DNA from: Alteromonadaceae bacterium
GTDB taxonomy: Bacteria; Pseudomonadota; Gammaproteobacteria; Enterobacterales; Alteromonadaceae
DNA: 64,000 bases
Assembly: GCA_013216005.1 (NCBI GenBank)
Contig: JABSOJ010000011.1
Coordinates: 1 to 64,000 of the forward strand
Direction: 5' to 3'
Shown here: in pieces, positions 23,795 to 34,339 of the stretch
Layout of the letters: every line of letters begins with the position of its first letter
How positions within the stretch are numbered: the stretch's first letter is position 1
Program-made: the position numbers and the translations under genes
Notes under the pieces: generated by a model
What the model saw: the letters and a program-made list of their open reading frames with translations, nothing else
The model's database searches: none
What the model was told of the DNA's origin: nothing

Positions 23795-24521
23795 TGAATC
23801 TACACTTATTGCCGATGGGCTAGCTAAGTCCTACAAAGGTCGGAAAGTTGTAAAAAATGTTAGTTTAAAAGTTGCATCCGGGCAAATCGTCGGCTTATTA
23901 GGGCCAAATGGGGCTGGAAAAACAACCTCTTTTTATATGATAGTTGGATTAGTCGCCAGTGATCATGGCCGAATTATACTTAACGGTGAAGATTTAACAC
24001 ATTTCCCCATGCATGAACGCGCTAGAAAAGGTATTGGTTATTTACCGCAAGAAGCATCAATATTCAGAAAGTTAACGGTTTACGATAATATTATGGCTAT
24101 ATTACAGACTCGTAAATCACTGACACCTGTTGAGCGGGAAGAAAAGTTAGAACATCTGGTTGAAGAGTTTAACATCGGCCATATAACAGATAATCTTGGT
24201 ATGAGTTTGTCAGGCGGCGAACGACGCCGTGTCGAAATAGCACGTGCATTAGCAGCAGATCCAAAATTTATTTTACTGGATGAACCTTTTGCAGGTGTAG
24301 ATCCTATTTCAGTTGGCGATATCAAGAAAATTATTTTGCAATTAAAACATCGTGGTATTGGTATCCTGATAACCGACCATAATGTCAGAGAAACACTGGA
24401 TGTATGCGAGCATGCTTACATCGTAAGTCATGGTGATTTAATTGCAGAAGGTGATGCGGATCAAATACTTGCCAATCAGCACGTCAGAGATGTATACCTT
24501 GGTGAGCAATTCACGTTATAG
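23778..24521 (+). CDS. lptB: LPS export ABC transporter ATPase LptB
   Basis: [36 protein letters not shown]. Confidence 0.97.
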   Translation: MTTANSESTLIADGLAKSYKGRKVVKNVSLKVASGQIVGLLGPNGAGKTTSFYMIVGLVASDHGRIILNGEDLTHFPMHERARKGIGYLPQEASIFRKLTVYDNIMAILQTRKSLTPVEREEKLEHLVEEFNIGHITDNLGMSLSGGERRRVEIARALAADPKFILLDEPFAGVDPISVGDIKKIILQLKHRGIGILITDHNVRETLDVCEHAYIVSHGDLIAEGDADQILANQHVRDVYLGEQFTL

Positions 24522-24730
24522 TGGTAATGTAATACTTTAAGGGGAGTAACCTGTTACCCCAAGCGTGACTTGCTTTCAACAAAGCTCTAGATGCGCTCAG
24601 AAACTGTATTTCCTAGTGGCTAGGGTATATAGTTACTATATAAAAGATGTCTATTGAACAATTATTACTAATTTAGTTTTAGTTTAGTTCAATTTAGTTT
24701 TATTGAAACCAAAGGAAAATAATAACGTAA

Positions 24731-26251
24731 ATGCGCCCTACACTTCAACTCCGTATAGGACAACAATTAACCATGACGCCGCAGCTGCAGCAAGCGATCA
24801 AGCTTTTGCAGTTATCAACATTGGATTTACAACAAGAGATTCAAGAAGCGTTAGAAAGCAATCCTTTGCTTGAAGTGGAAGAAACACCATCAATCTCATC
24901 CGAAGATAAAGCTAACAATTTGGAAGAAGCATTTACAGCAACTAGCAGTAATGATAATAGCCAGAATGAGCAGCAAGAATCTGATGGTAGTGAAGACTCA
25001 AATCCCAGCTTAGATGAAATATCAACGAGTGAAGCCTTAAGTAAAACAGATATCCCTGAAGAGCTTAATAACGATACAACTTGGGATGACAACTATAGTG
25101 CAAGCAGTTCAACCAGTAGTGTAGGCCCTGCCTCAGAAGACTATACCTACCAAGGTGAAACTAAAGATTCCATTCAGGATCATTTACTATGGCAAATGGA
25201 ATTAAGCCCATTTACTGATACGGATCGAACAATAGCTATTGCAATTATTGAAGCAATAGACGATGCTGGTTATATGACTGTTTCAAGTGAAGAAATTCTA
25301 CAAAGTGTTGGCATTGAAGATGTTGAATTTGATGAAGTGGAAGTTGTGTTAAAACGCATAAACCTGTTTGATCCAATTGGTGTCGCCGCACGTTCGATAC
25401 CTGAATGTTTATTAATTCAGCTTAACCAGTTTGATTTAGACACTATGTGGTTAAGTGAAGCTAAACTAGTTGTTACTGAATATATTGATTTGCTAGGCAA
25501 CCGCGATTACCGACAGTTAATGCGCAAAACTAAATTAAAAGAAGATCAACTCAGAGAAGTGATCAGGTTAATTCAGTCTCTTGATCCAAGACCTGGCGAT
25601 AGCGTAATCAAAAGCGATGACCAATATGTTATTCCTGATGTTTCTGTTGAGAAAAAAAATGGTCGCTGGCTTGTGGAACTAAACCCGGATACCGCCCCAA
25701 AATTAAGCATTAATCAACAATATGCCGCTATGACAAAAAGTATGAAGTCATCAACAAGTGATGGACAATTTATACGCTCAAATTTACAAGAAGCAAAATG
25801 GTTTATTAAAAGTTTAGAAAATCGTAATGATACCTTACTGAAAGTATCAAATTGTATCGTACAACGACAACAAGCATTTTTTGAACATGGCGCTGAAGCT
25901 ATGCGCCCTATGGTATTAAATGACATCGCTGAAGCCGTAGATATGCATGAATCAACGATTTCACGTGTTACTACCCAAAAATACATGCATACCCCGAGAG
26001 GAATATTCGAATTAAAATATTTTTTCTCAAGCCACGTTAATACAGAAAATGGAGGAGAGTGTTCATCAACAGCAATACGTGCATTAATTAAAAAACTGGT
26101 TGCAGCTGAAATTCCTGCAAAACCTTTGAGCGACAGTAAAATGGCTGATTTATTAGCTGACCAAGGTATTAATGTTGCCAGAAGGACAATAGCCAAATAC
26201 CGAGAGTCTTTGTCTATACCACCATCAAACCAACGAAAAAGTTTACTTTAA
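24731..26251 (+). CDS. rpoN: RNA polymerase sigma-54 factor RpoN
   Basis: [23 protein letters not shown]; RpoN box variant [21 protein letters not shown]. Confidence 0.97.
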   Translation: MRPTLQLRIGQQLTMTPQLQQAIKLLQLSTLDLQQEIQEALESNPLLEVEETPSISSEDKANNLEEAFTATSSNDNSQNEQQESDGSEDSNPSLDEISTSEALSKTDIPEELNNDTTWDDNYSASSSTSSVGPASEDYTYQGETKDSIQDHLLWQMELSPFTDTDRTIAIAIIEAIDDAGYMTVSSEEILQSVGIEDVEFDEVEVVLKRINLFDPIGVAARSIPECLLIQLNQFDLDTMWLSEAKLVVTEYIDLLGNRDYRQLMRKTKLKEDQLREVIRLIQSLDPRPGDSVIKSDDQYVIPDVSVEKKNGRWLVELNPDTAPKLSINQQYAAMTKSMKSSTSDGQFIRSNLQEAKWFIKSLENRNDTLLKVSNCIVQRQQAFFEHGAEAMRPMVLNDIAEAVDMHESTISRVTTQKYMHTPRGIFELKYFFSSHVNTENGGECSSTAIRALIKKLVAAEIPAKPLSDSKMADLLADQGINVARRTIAKYRESLSIPPSNQRKSLL

Positions 26252-26292
26252 GTAATTTACAATACTTTCATTTGAGAGAAGGATAGAAGCTT

Positions 26293-26580
26293 ATGCAAAT
26301 TAATCTTACCGGACACCACGTAGAAATTACCGATTCATTGCGCGATTACGTTAACAATAAATTTACAAAGCTAGAGCGACATTTTGATCATATTAATAAT
26401 GTTCATGTCGTTCTCAATGTCGAAAAATTAAACCAACTAGCAGAAGCAACTGTTCACTTAAATGGCAGCGAAGTTTTTGCCTCTTCTCAAAATGGCGACA
26501 TGTATGCCTCTATTGATTCATTAATTGATAAGTTAGACCGTCAGATATTGAAATACAAAGGTAAAATTAACCATCACTAA
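26293..26580 (+). CDS. hpf: Ribosome hibernation promoting factor HPF
   Basis: MQINLTGHHVEITDSLRDYVNNKFTKLERHF; after rpoN. Confidence 0.94.
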   Translation: MQINLTGHHVEITDSLRDYVNNKFTKLERHFDHINNVHVVLNVEKLNQLAEATVHLNGSEVFASSQNGDMYASIDSLIDKLDRQILKYKGKINHH

Positions 26581-26598
26581 CCCTTTGATGTAGATATT

Positions 26599-27051
26599 AT
26601 GAAGTTGCAAAACCTTTTAACTCCAGACTGCACCTTGTGTGCAGTTTCTGGCTCTAGTAAAAAACGTATTTTTGATACGATCTGCTCGCTTGCCGCAAAA
26701 AAAACCAGCGCATTAAGCCATCAAGACCTACTCGATAGTTTGATGAAGCGTGAACAAATGGGCAGTACAGGCATCGGAAATGGTATCGCTATTCCTCATG
26801 GTAGATTAAGCCAAGGTAGTCAAGTTATTGCTGTGGTAGTAACCACAGCCCAACCGATAGCATTTGACGCAATAGATAACAAACCTGTTGATATTTTCAT
26901 TGCCCTTTTTGTCCCTGAAGATAGTTGTCAGGAACACTTATCGACATTACAAAGTATTGCTGCATTTTTCGGTAATAAAAAAAGTAGTAAACAAATTAGA
27001 AGATGCCAAAGTGATCAGCAATTATTCCAACTAATTACCCAAGAGAACTAA
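26599..27051 (+). CDS. ptsN: PTS IIA-like nitrogen regulatory protein PtsN
   Basis: GSTGIGNGIAIPHGRL active-site His motif; context. Confidence 0.94.
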   Translation: MKLQNLLTPDCTLCAVSGSSKKRIFDTICSLAAKKTSALSHQDLLDSLMKREQMGSTGIGNGIAIPHGRLSQGSQVIAVVVTTAQPIAFDAIDNKPVDIFIALFVPEDSCQEHLSTLQSIAAFFGNKKSSKQIRRCQSDQQLFQLITQEN

Positions 27052-27057
27052 GCTCGA

Positions 27058-27912
27058 ATGAAGCTAATTATTGTCAGTGGTCGCTCTGGCTCAGGAAAAA
27101 GTGTAGCTTTAAGAGTACTCGAAGATTTAGGATATTACTGTGTTGATAATATTCCGGTAAACCTTCTGCCCGCCTTAATTCATACCGTTATTAACGATTA
27201 TGACAAAGTAGCCGTAAGTTTAGACGTAAGAAATCTCCCCGATGATCCTAATGATATTTCCGAGATATTAGAATATCTGCCTAATACCGTTGAATTAAAC
27301 ATAGTCTATTTAGATGCTGATGATTCTGATCTTACCAGAAGGTTTAGCGAAACGCGTAGATTACATCCGCTGATTAAACAAAATATAGCCTTGGATCAGG
27401 CAATTACCCTTGAAAAAAAATTACTAGATCCTATATCCAGTCGGGCAGACTTATATATCAACACCAGTAAATTAAGTCCACATCAATTAGCCGATTTAAT
27501 ACGTGAACGTATCTTAGGTAAAAAAACGGGTTCTATGGTAGTTGTATTTGAATCTTTCGGTTTTAAACATGGTGTACCACAAGACGCCGACTATGTCTTC
27601 GATGCACGTTTTTTACCTAACCCTTTTTGGGAAAAAGATCTAAAAAACTATACCGGCTTAGATCAACCCGTAAAAGATTTTCTTGCTAGTCAACCCATCG
27701 TCACTAAATTTATCTGGCAGATAAATAGCTTCATGATGACATGGCTACCTCATTTAGAACGGAACAACCGCAGCTATATTACTATTGCTATTGGTTGCAC
27801 CGGTGGTAAACATCGTTCAGTATACATTTCTGAATTATTAGCCAATAACTTACGAAAAGAACGAGATGATGTGCAATCCCGGCACCGAGATTTAAAAATT
27901 GCGAGTAGCTAA
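27058..27912 (+). CDS. rapZ: RNase adapter protein RapZ
   Basis: SGRSGSGKSVALRVLEDLGYYCVDNIPVNLLP; IGCTGGKHRSVYISE. Confidence 0.96.
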   Translation: MKLIIVSGRSGSGKSVALRVLEDLGYYCVDNIPVNLLPALIHTVINDYDKVAVSLDVRNLPDDPNDISEILEYLPNTVELNIVYLDADDSDLTRRFSETRRLHPLIKQNIALDQAITLEKKLLDPISSRADLYINTSKLSPHQLADLIRERILGKKTGSMVVVFESFGFKHGVPQDADYVFDARFLPNPFWEKDLKNYTGLDQPVKDFLASQPIVTKFIWQINSFMMTWLPHLERNNRSYITIAIGCTGGKHRSVYISELLANNLRKERDDVQSRHRDLKIASS

Positions 27913-28193
27913 TGAGCCGGGTTGAAAGATCATTAATTATTATGAATAAACTTGGTTTGCATGCCCGAGCAGCAACTAAACTGGCTCAATTAAGCCAAAA
28001 TTTCAGTGCTAATATTACCATCGTATTAAATGGGAAAAAAGCCGATGCAAGCAGCATTATGGCTTTAATGTTACTCGCTGGAGCTCAGGGTAAAACAGTA
28101 CAAGTGATCACTGAAGGTGAAGGTGAAGATGCGCATCGCGCTCTGGACAGCATTTGCCAACTCTTCACAGACAAATTCGACGAAGCTGAATAA
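27912..28193 (+). CDS. npr: Phosphocarrier protein NPr
   Basis: NKLGLHARAATKLAQLS HPr motif; after rapZ. Confidence 0.94.
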   Translation: MSRVERSLIIMNKLGLHARAATKLAQLSQNFSANITIVLNGKKADASSIMALMLLAGAQGKTVQVITEGEGEDAHRALDSICQLFTDKFDEAE

Positions 28194-28419
28194 TAAATAA
28201 CTATACCCAAACTACTTGGGACTATATTTTATATAAAAATAACAATCGGCAAAAAGAACCTGATCAGCTTTTAATAAAAAACTGATTAAAGAACTCAGTT
28301 GAGATAAACTTAAGGCTGACAATGCATATCATTTATATTTGGCCTTAATTCAATCGCATTTTCGTCTAAAAATTAATTAACATTACCTTTTTCATACGTT
28401 ATGCGGCACAAGGGTTTAT

Positions 28420-29781
28420 ATGCCGGAAATTTCAGAACAAGATTATAATCAGCAAAGACTGCAACAAGTTAATGAAGCACTTGGTAGCGGTATGTTCGTC
28501 TATGTTCGCAAGTTATTGCAAAATATGCCTGCTTACGATCTGGCGCTGATACTAGAATCCTCAACAGCCAAAAGCCGTCCAGTACTATGGCAGTTAATGG
28601 ATCCCGATAATCATGGTGAAATACTGGAAGAGCTTAATGAAGAAGTCCGTAAAGGCATTCTCAAAAGCATGCGCCCAGAAAAACTTGCTGCTGTTGCCGA
28701 AGGTATGGATGTTGATGACTTAGCAGAAGTTTTAAGAACCTTACCGGACAGTATTTATCGTGAAGTTCTTAATTCTATGGATTCACAAGACCGTAGCCGT
28801 GTAGAAGCCGCTCTTTCTTTTGAAGAAGATACCGCTGGCGGTATCATGAATACCGATACTATCACTATACGACCAGACGTTAGTGTCGATGTAGTACTGA
28901 GATATTTACGTTTAAAAGGTGAATTACCTGAAGCCACTGACTCCTTTTATGTGGTTGACCGTAAAGATCACTTTATTGGATCTGTCTCATTAGCCTCCAT
29001 TGTTACCGCAAAATCTGAAACAATTATCGCTGATCTGATTAATTCTGAAATAGAAGCTATCACAGTTGATATGGTAGATACCGACGTTGCACAGTTATTC
29101 GAACGTCATGATTGGTTTTCAGCCCCTGTTATCGATTCTCACGGCCATTTATTGGGTCGTATCACTATTGACGATGTTATCGATATTATCCGTGAAGATG
29201 CAGAACATTCAATGATGAGTATGGCTGGTTTAGGCGATGAAGCTGATACCTTTGCCCCGGTCATCAAGAGTACTCAACAACGTTCAATTTGGTTAGGTGT
29301 TAATTTAGTTACCGCGCTGATAGCCGTCGCTGTCACCAGTATGTTTGACGAAATAATAAGCCAACTCACCATATTAGCCATCCTAAATTCATTAGTTCCC
29401 AGTATGGGCGGTGTCGCAGGAAATCAAACACTGACATTAGTGATAAGGGGTATGGCATTAGGACACGTTGGCGATAGCAACTCTAGAGCATTATTGAATA
29501 AAGAACTGGCCGTAGGATTTTTCAACGGTATTATCTGGGCATTACTTATTGCTACCGTAGTAGCTATCTGGAAACAAGATTTTATGCTGGGTGGTGTAAT
29601 TGCCTTTGCAATGTTAATGAACATGACTGCCGCAGGTATCGCCGGAGTTTCAATTCCATTATTACTAAAACGTATGAATATTGACCCTGCACTTGCGGGT
29701 AGTGTTATCCTCACGACCATTACTGACGTAGTGGGTATATTTGCTTTTCTTGGTACCGCGACGCTATTACTAGCTAAGTGA
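28420..29781 (+). CDS. mgtE: Magnesium transporter MgtE
   Basis: MgtE N domain, CBS pair, C-terminal TM domain with SLVPSMGGVAGNQTLTLVIRG. Confidence 0.95.
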   Translation: MPEISEQDYNQQRLQQVNEALGSGMFVYVRKLLQNMPAYDLALILESSTAKSRPVLWQLMDPDNHGEILEELNEEVRKGILKSMRPEKLAAVAEGMDVDDLAEVLRTLPDSIYREVLNSMDSQDRSRVEAALSFEEDTAGGIMNTDTITIRPDVSVDVVLRYLRLKGELPEATDSFYVVDRKDHFIGSVSLASIVTAKSETIIADLINSEIEAITVDMVDTDVAQLFERHDWFSAPVIDSHGHLLGRITIDDVIDIIREDAEHSMMSMAGLGDEADTFAPVIKSTQQRSIWLGVNLVTALIAVAVTSMFDEIISQLTILAILNSLVPSMGGVAGNQTLTLVIRGMALGHVGDSNSRALLNKELAVGFFNGIIWALLIATVVAIWKQDFMLGGVIAFAMLMNMTAAGIAGVSIPLLLKRMNIDPALAGSVILTTITDVVGIFAFLGTATLLLAK

Positions 29782-29859
29782 TATGCAAATGCAGCTAAGA
29801 GATTTAAATAGGTTAACCTGAAAGATAACCCAATTTATTCAGTATTCACTGGGTGTTTA

Positions 29860-31215
29860 CTAGTTCCCAGCCACTTGCATTGAGTCAATTAATAATGAAC
29901 CGGTAAGAATACTGCCTCGTTTATCAATATCGGTTCCTATGGCTACTAAACCTTTAAAAATATCCTGCAAATTACCTGAAATTGTGACTTCTGACACAGG
30001 GTAAGCTATCTCTCCATTCTCTACCCAAAAACCTCCTGCTCCACGTGAATAGTCGCCATTAACAACATTCACCCCCTGGCCCATAAGTTCTGTAACCAAA
30101 AAGCCCGTGCCCAATTTTTTTAACATAGCATCGAAATCACCACCGTCAGCATCTCCTTTCGCTGATATTAACCAATTATGAATCCCACCAGCATGTCCGG
30201 TAGTAGTAAGCCCTAACTTTCGTGCCGAATAACTGGTTAACAAATAGGTTTGCAGATCTCCGTTGGCGATTATTGTGCGATCTTGAGTGATAACACCTTC
30301 ACTATCAAATGAACTACTTGCCAACGCTTTAGCAATATGTGGTCGTTCATTAATGGTAAGAAACTCAGGAAATACCTTTTTACCCAAAGAATCTAATAAA
30401 AATGTTGATTTACGGTACAAGTTACCACCACTGATAGCCGCAATAAAATGACCAAACACAGTATTGGCAATATCGGCACGGAACATCACAGCAACTTTTT
30501 TCGTCTGTATTTTTTGAGCATTCAATCGCGACAGTACTTCTTTGGAAGCTTGCTGACCAATGAATTCTGCATCATCTAAACCATCAAATTCCCGACTTAC
30601 GCTGTAAGCATAATCACGTTGCATGTCATCGCCTTCAGAAGCTATCATCACGCAACTTAAACTATGTCTAGAACTAGGATAACCCACCAATTGACCATGA
30701 CTATTACCATAAACTTTAAAGCCCTCAAATGACGCTAACGTTGCCCCATCAGAATTTGTGATCCGTTTATCAACAGCCATCGCACTGTCTTCACACTGCT
30801 TTGCTATTTCAATCGCTTGCTCTGTTGACAGCTTTTTGGGATGAAATAAATCAAGATCTTTTGGATTCATTGCTAGCAGTTCTTTATCTGCTAATCCGGA
30901 GCATTCATCAACCGAACTATATTTAGCAATATTCACCGCTGCCTGAATAGTTTGGCTTAAAGCTTTTTCAGAAAGATCAGCTGTTGAAGCACTGCCTTTA
31001 CAACCATTTTTATAAACGGTAATACCTAAAGCACCATCATTAGTAAACTCTACTGTTTCAACTTCCCCTAACCGTGTATCGACACTCAACCCTTGTTGAC
31101 GACTCATAGAAACTTCCGCATCATCCGCACCTAAAGATTTAGCTAAATCCAGTGCCTGTGCTACGCGAATTTTTACTTGCTCAAGTTGATTAATAATACT
31201 ATCGGATTCTGTCAT
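29860..31215 (-). CDS. pmbA: Metalloprotease PmbA (TldE)
   Basis: DDAEVSMSRQQGLSVDTRLGEVETVEF; GAGGFWVENGEIAYPVSEVTISGN. Confidence 0.94.
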   Translation of the reverse strand: MTESDSIINQLEQVKIRVAQALDLAKSLGADDAEVSMSRQQGLSVDTRLGEVETVEFTNDGALGITVYKNGCKGSASTADLSEKALSQTIQAAVNIAKYSSVDECSGLADKELLAMNPKDLDLFHPKKLSTEQAIEIAKQCEDSAMAVDKRITNSDGATLASFEGFKVYGNSHGQLVGYPSSRHSLSCVMIASEGDDMQRDYAYSVSREFDGLDDAEFIGQQASKEVLSRLNAQKIQTKKVAVMFRADIANTVFGHFIAAISGGNLYRKSTFLLDSLGKKVFPEFLTINERPHIAKALASSSFDSEGVITQDRTIIANGDLQTYLLTSYSARKLGLTTTGHAGGIHNWLISAKGDADGGDFDAMLKKLGTGFLVTELMGQGVNVVNGDYSRGAGGFWVENGEIAYPVSEVTISGNLQDIFKGLVAIGTDIDKRGSILTGSLLIDSMQVAGN

Positions 31216-31385
31216 GATGGTTTTTTATGCTCTCTGTGCTTATACCAATTGGTATGGTTTTGTCAGTAATATCAAGAACACGCCTTAGTGTAAGTAATAT
31301 AATTGACGATTAGAGTTTTTTGCCTTACTGAGTTTAATGTATACTAGGGCTAATTCCCATTCTATATACATTAATACTGAACATT

Positions 31386-31901
31386 ATGCCCCACTCTACA
31401 AACGATATCGACGAATTAGATGAAGATTTAAAAAGTAAATCAGAAATAAAGCGGGAAATGCTGCAATTACAGGTTTATGCACAAAAACTCGTCGATATGT
31501 CTAAACACCAGCGTAGCCGTTTACCTCTTACTGATGAATTGAAAGCGGACATGATTTTAGCTGACAAAATTCACAATAAACATGAAGCTTTACGGCGTCA
31601 CATCAGACACATCGCTAAAGTATTACTTGAAACTGATCTTGAACCTATAAATCATGCAATTGATGTTATGGCAAACAAACATCAACAGGAAACAGCAAAA
31701 TTTGTTCGGTTAGAACAATTACGTGATGAGCTAATTGACAAAGGCGGCGAATCCATTGAAGCTTTATTAGCTAATCATAAGAGTATGGATAGACAACAAC
31801 TTCGTCAATTAGTACGACAAGCCAGTAAAGAGAAAAAGGCCGAAAAAGTTGGTAAATATTGCCGTGATTTGTTTGCTTATTTAAAAAAACATACAAAATA
31901 A
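31386..31901 (+). CDS. yjgA: Ribosome biogenesis factor YjgA (DarP)
   Basis: DUF615 pattern: SKSEIKREMLQLQVYAQKLVDMSKHQ; next to pmbA. Confidence 0.92.
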   Translation: MPHSTNDIDELDEDLKSKSEIKREMLQLQVYAQKLVDMSKHQRSRLPLTDELKADMILADKIHNKHEALRRHIRHIAKVLLETDLEPINHAIDVMANKHQQETAKFVRLEQLRDELIDKGGESIEALLANHKSMDRQQLRQLVRQASKEKKAEKVGKYCRDLFAYLKKHTK

Positions 31902-31915
31902 TTTTAGGCGTAAAT

Positions 31916-31945
31916 AAAAAAACCTCAATAATTTGAGGTTTTTTT
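31916..31945. terminator. Bidirectional terminator between yjgA(+) and tldD(-)
   Basis: AAAAACCTCAA-TAAT-TTGAGGTTTTTTT with flanking A tract. Confidence 0.85.
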
Positions 31946-31986
31946 AAATTGAGCTCATATCCCATTAAACATAATCGTTTAATGAA

Positions 31987-33426
31987 TTACTGTGTTCCAC
32001 CAATGGTCATCTCATCAATCTTCAATGTAGGCTGGCCAACACCTACCGGAATACTTTGGCCATCTTTCCCACAAACACCAACTCCCGCATCAAGCGCTAA
32101 ATCGTTACCGACCATACTTACATTTTTCATTGCTTCCGGACCACTACCAATTAGTGTAGCTCCCTTAATTGGCGAAGTGATCTCACCATCTTCAATTAAA
32201 TAAGCTTCTGAAGTGGTAAAAACAAATTTGCCTGAGGTAATATCAACCTGCCCACCAGCAAAATAAGGCGCATAAATACCTTTTTTCACAGACTTAATAA
32301 TGTCTTTTGGATCATGCTCACCGGCAAGCATATAAGTATTTGTCATTCTTGGTAAAGGTAAATGCGCATATGATTCACGACGACCATTACCTGTAGGTTT
32401 AACACCGCTCAAGGATGCATTATGCTTATCTTGCATATAACCTTTTAAAATTCCTTTTTCAATTAAAACATTATATTGTCCCGGGGTTCCTTCATCATCA
32501 ATATTAATCGAACCTCGACGATTTACCAGTGTACCATCATCAACAATAGTACAAAACTCAGACGTTACCTGTTGACCAATTTTACCGGCAAAAGCCGACG
32601 ACCCTTTACGGTTAAAATCGCCTTCTAAACCATGACCAACCGCTTCATGCAACAATACACCCGGCCAGCCGTTGCCGAGCACAACAGGAAACATTCCGGC
32701 AGGAGCATCAATAGCCACTAAATTAAGTAATGCTATTCGGACAGCCTCTTCTGCATAAAACAGAAACCTTGCCTTATTATTTTCAACTTCAAAGAAATAA
32801 CTATAATCGGTACGTGCACCACCACCTGAACTGCCTCGTTCACGTTTACCGTTATCTTCAACCAATACAGAACAATTTAAACGCACTAAAGGCCTTACAT
32901 CCGTAGCATAAGTTCCATCACTTGCTGCAACTAAAATTGTTTCATAAACACCTGATAAGCTGACAATAACTTGTTTCACCCGTTTATCTTGAGCACGCGC
33001 ATGAGCTTCCATATCATGTAACAAGTTTATTTTATTCTCTTGGGATAAGCTCGTTAATGGATCAATGGCTTGATACTGAGTACTGACCGTTTGACGATGA
33101 AAAACTTTAATTTTGCCGCTACCCCCAGCATTAGCAATTCCCTTCGCTGCATCGGCAGCTTTTTGCAAAGCACCGGGCGAGATATCATCAGAGTAAGCAA
33201 ATCCGGTTTTTTCGCCTGAAATAGCACGAACACCAACACCACGTTCAATATTATATGAACCTTCTTTAACAATACCATCTTCTAACATCCATGATTCATG
33301 GCGGCTTGCTTGAAAATAGAGATCAGCAAAATCAACATTCCTCTGGAACATGCTAACAAGGGTTTTATTTAAAATGGCATCATCAATCTGGCTATCAGCC
33401 AAGAGCTCGCGCTCAACATTATTCAT
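31987..33426 (-). CDS. tldD: Metalloprotease TldD
   Basis: [21 protein letters not shown] HExxxH-type motif. Confidence 0.96.
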   Translation of the reverse strand: MNNVERELLADSQIDDAILNKTLVSMFQRNVDFADLYFQASRHESWMLEDGIVKEGSYNIERGVGVRAISGEKTGFAYSDDISPGALQKAADAAKGIANAGGSGKIKVFHRQTVSTQYQAIDPLTSLSQENKINLLHDMEAHARAQDKRVKQVIVSLSGVYETILVAASDGTYATDVRPLVRLNCSVLVEDNGKRERGSSGGGARTDYSYFFEVENNKARFLFYAEEAVRIALLNLVAIDAPAGMFPVVLGNGWPGVLLHEAVGHGLEGDFNRKGSSAFAGKIGQQVTSEFCTIVDDGTLVNRRGSINIDDEGTPGQYNVLIEKGILKGYMQDKHNASLSGVKPTGNGRRESYAHLPLPRMTNTYMLAGEHDPKDIIKSVKKGIYAPYFAGGQVDITSGKFVFTTSEAYLIEDGEITSPIKGATLIGSGPEAMKNVSMVGNDLALDAGVGVCGKDGQSIPVGVGQPTLKIDEMTIGGTQ

Positions 33427-33440
33427 TAGGCATCAACTTA

Positions 33441-34283
33441 TTATTTTAAAAAATCGGTGGTAAATTTATTGTGTTTATTAATCGGCATACTATTACGTAT
33501 CCGACTTAGCTCTTCGTTAGAATATTGCGCACTAATCACTCCTTCGCCATTTTCGAGACAGCTAAGAATTTCTCCCCATGGGCTTATAATCATGCTGTGA
33601 CCCCAAGTTTCCCGCCCATTTGCATGAACCCCTTCTTGACCTGCTGCAATAATATAAACTTGATTTTCAATAGCTCTTGCCTGCAACAACGTCTGCCAAT
33701 GTGCCTTACCCGTTACGCGGGTGAACGCACTTGGTACCGTAATAATATCAGCGCCTTGATTACGTAATTGACGGTAGAGTTCAGGAAACCTTAAATCATA
33801 GCAAACAGACAAACCAACATTACCCGCTTCAGTTGGTAATACCACAACCTGCTCACCTGGTTTAGTATACAAAGATTCACGATATTCTTTCTCATTATCT
33901 TTCACATCTACATCAAATAAATGAATTTTATCGTATTGCTCTAACACATTACCTTCAGGTGAAAATACACAGCAAGTATTCGTAAATTTATTTTCATCTT
34001 TATCAAGCAGCGGAATGGTACCTGCAACTAAGGTCATTTTAAACTGTTTTGCAAGCGCTAATAAGCCGTTTAATAACTCCTGACTGTCTTGCGTTTTTTT
34101 CGCTAATGTTAATTGCTCTACATCTTTACCGCCAAAAAATAAACAACACTCAGGCAACACAACCAAATGTTTATCTTCGCCGACTGATTTTTGTTCCAAT
34201 ATTGTAAGCTGTCTGGAAATTGCCTCCAGATTCTCTGTAACATCAGGCCCAGAGCATAATTGAATTGCCGATAACTTAATCAT
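33441..34283 (-). CDS. Carbon-nitrogen hydrolase (nitrilase/Nit superfamily)
   Basis: VVLPECCLFFGG, YDKIHLFDVD, GLSVCYDLRFPELYRQL catalytic E-K-C motifs. Confidence 0.93.
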   Translation of the reverse strand: MIKLSAIQLCSGPDVTENLEAISRQLTILEQKSVGEDKHLVVLPECCLFFGGKDVEQLTLAKKTQDSQELLNGLLALAKQFKMTLVAGTIPLLDKDENKFTNTCCVFSPEGNVLEQYDKIHLFDVDVKDNEKEYRESLYTKPGEQVVVLPTEAGNVGLSVCYDLRFPELYRQLRNQGADIITVPSAFTRVTGKAHWQTLLQARAIENQVYIIAAGQEGVHANGRETWGHSMIISPWGEILSCLENGEGVISAQYSNEELSRIRNSMPINKHNKFTTDFLK

Positions 34284-34339
34284 TCATCCCACTTTTTTAT
34301 ATTAATTAATAGTAATAGTAAAAAACATTCTGATATAAA

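Noticed and set aside
24541-24560. GGGGAGTAACCTGTTACCCC hairpin after lptB as a terminator
   Set aside because: No T tract follows; could be attenuation or chance, so not called.
29860-33426. PmbA and TldD near each other as a peptide-maturation (RiPP) cluster
   Set aside because: Both are housekeeping genes here, with yjgA, yhdP and the nitrilase gene nearby; no precursor peptide or modifying enzyme seen.
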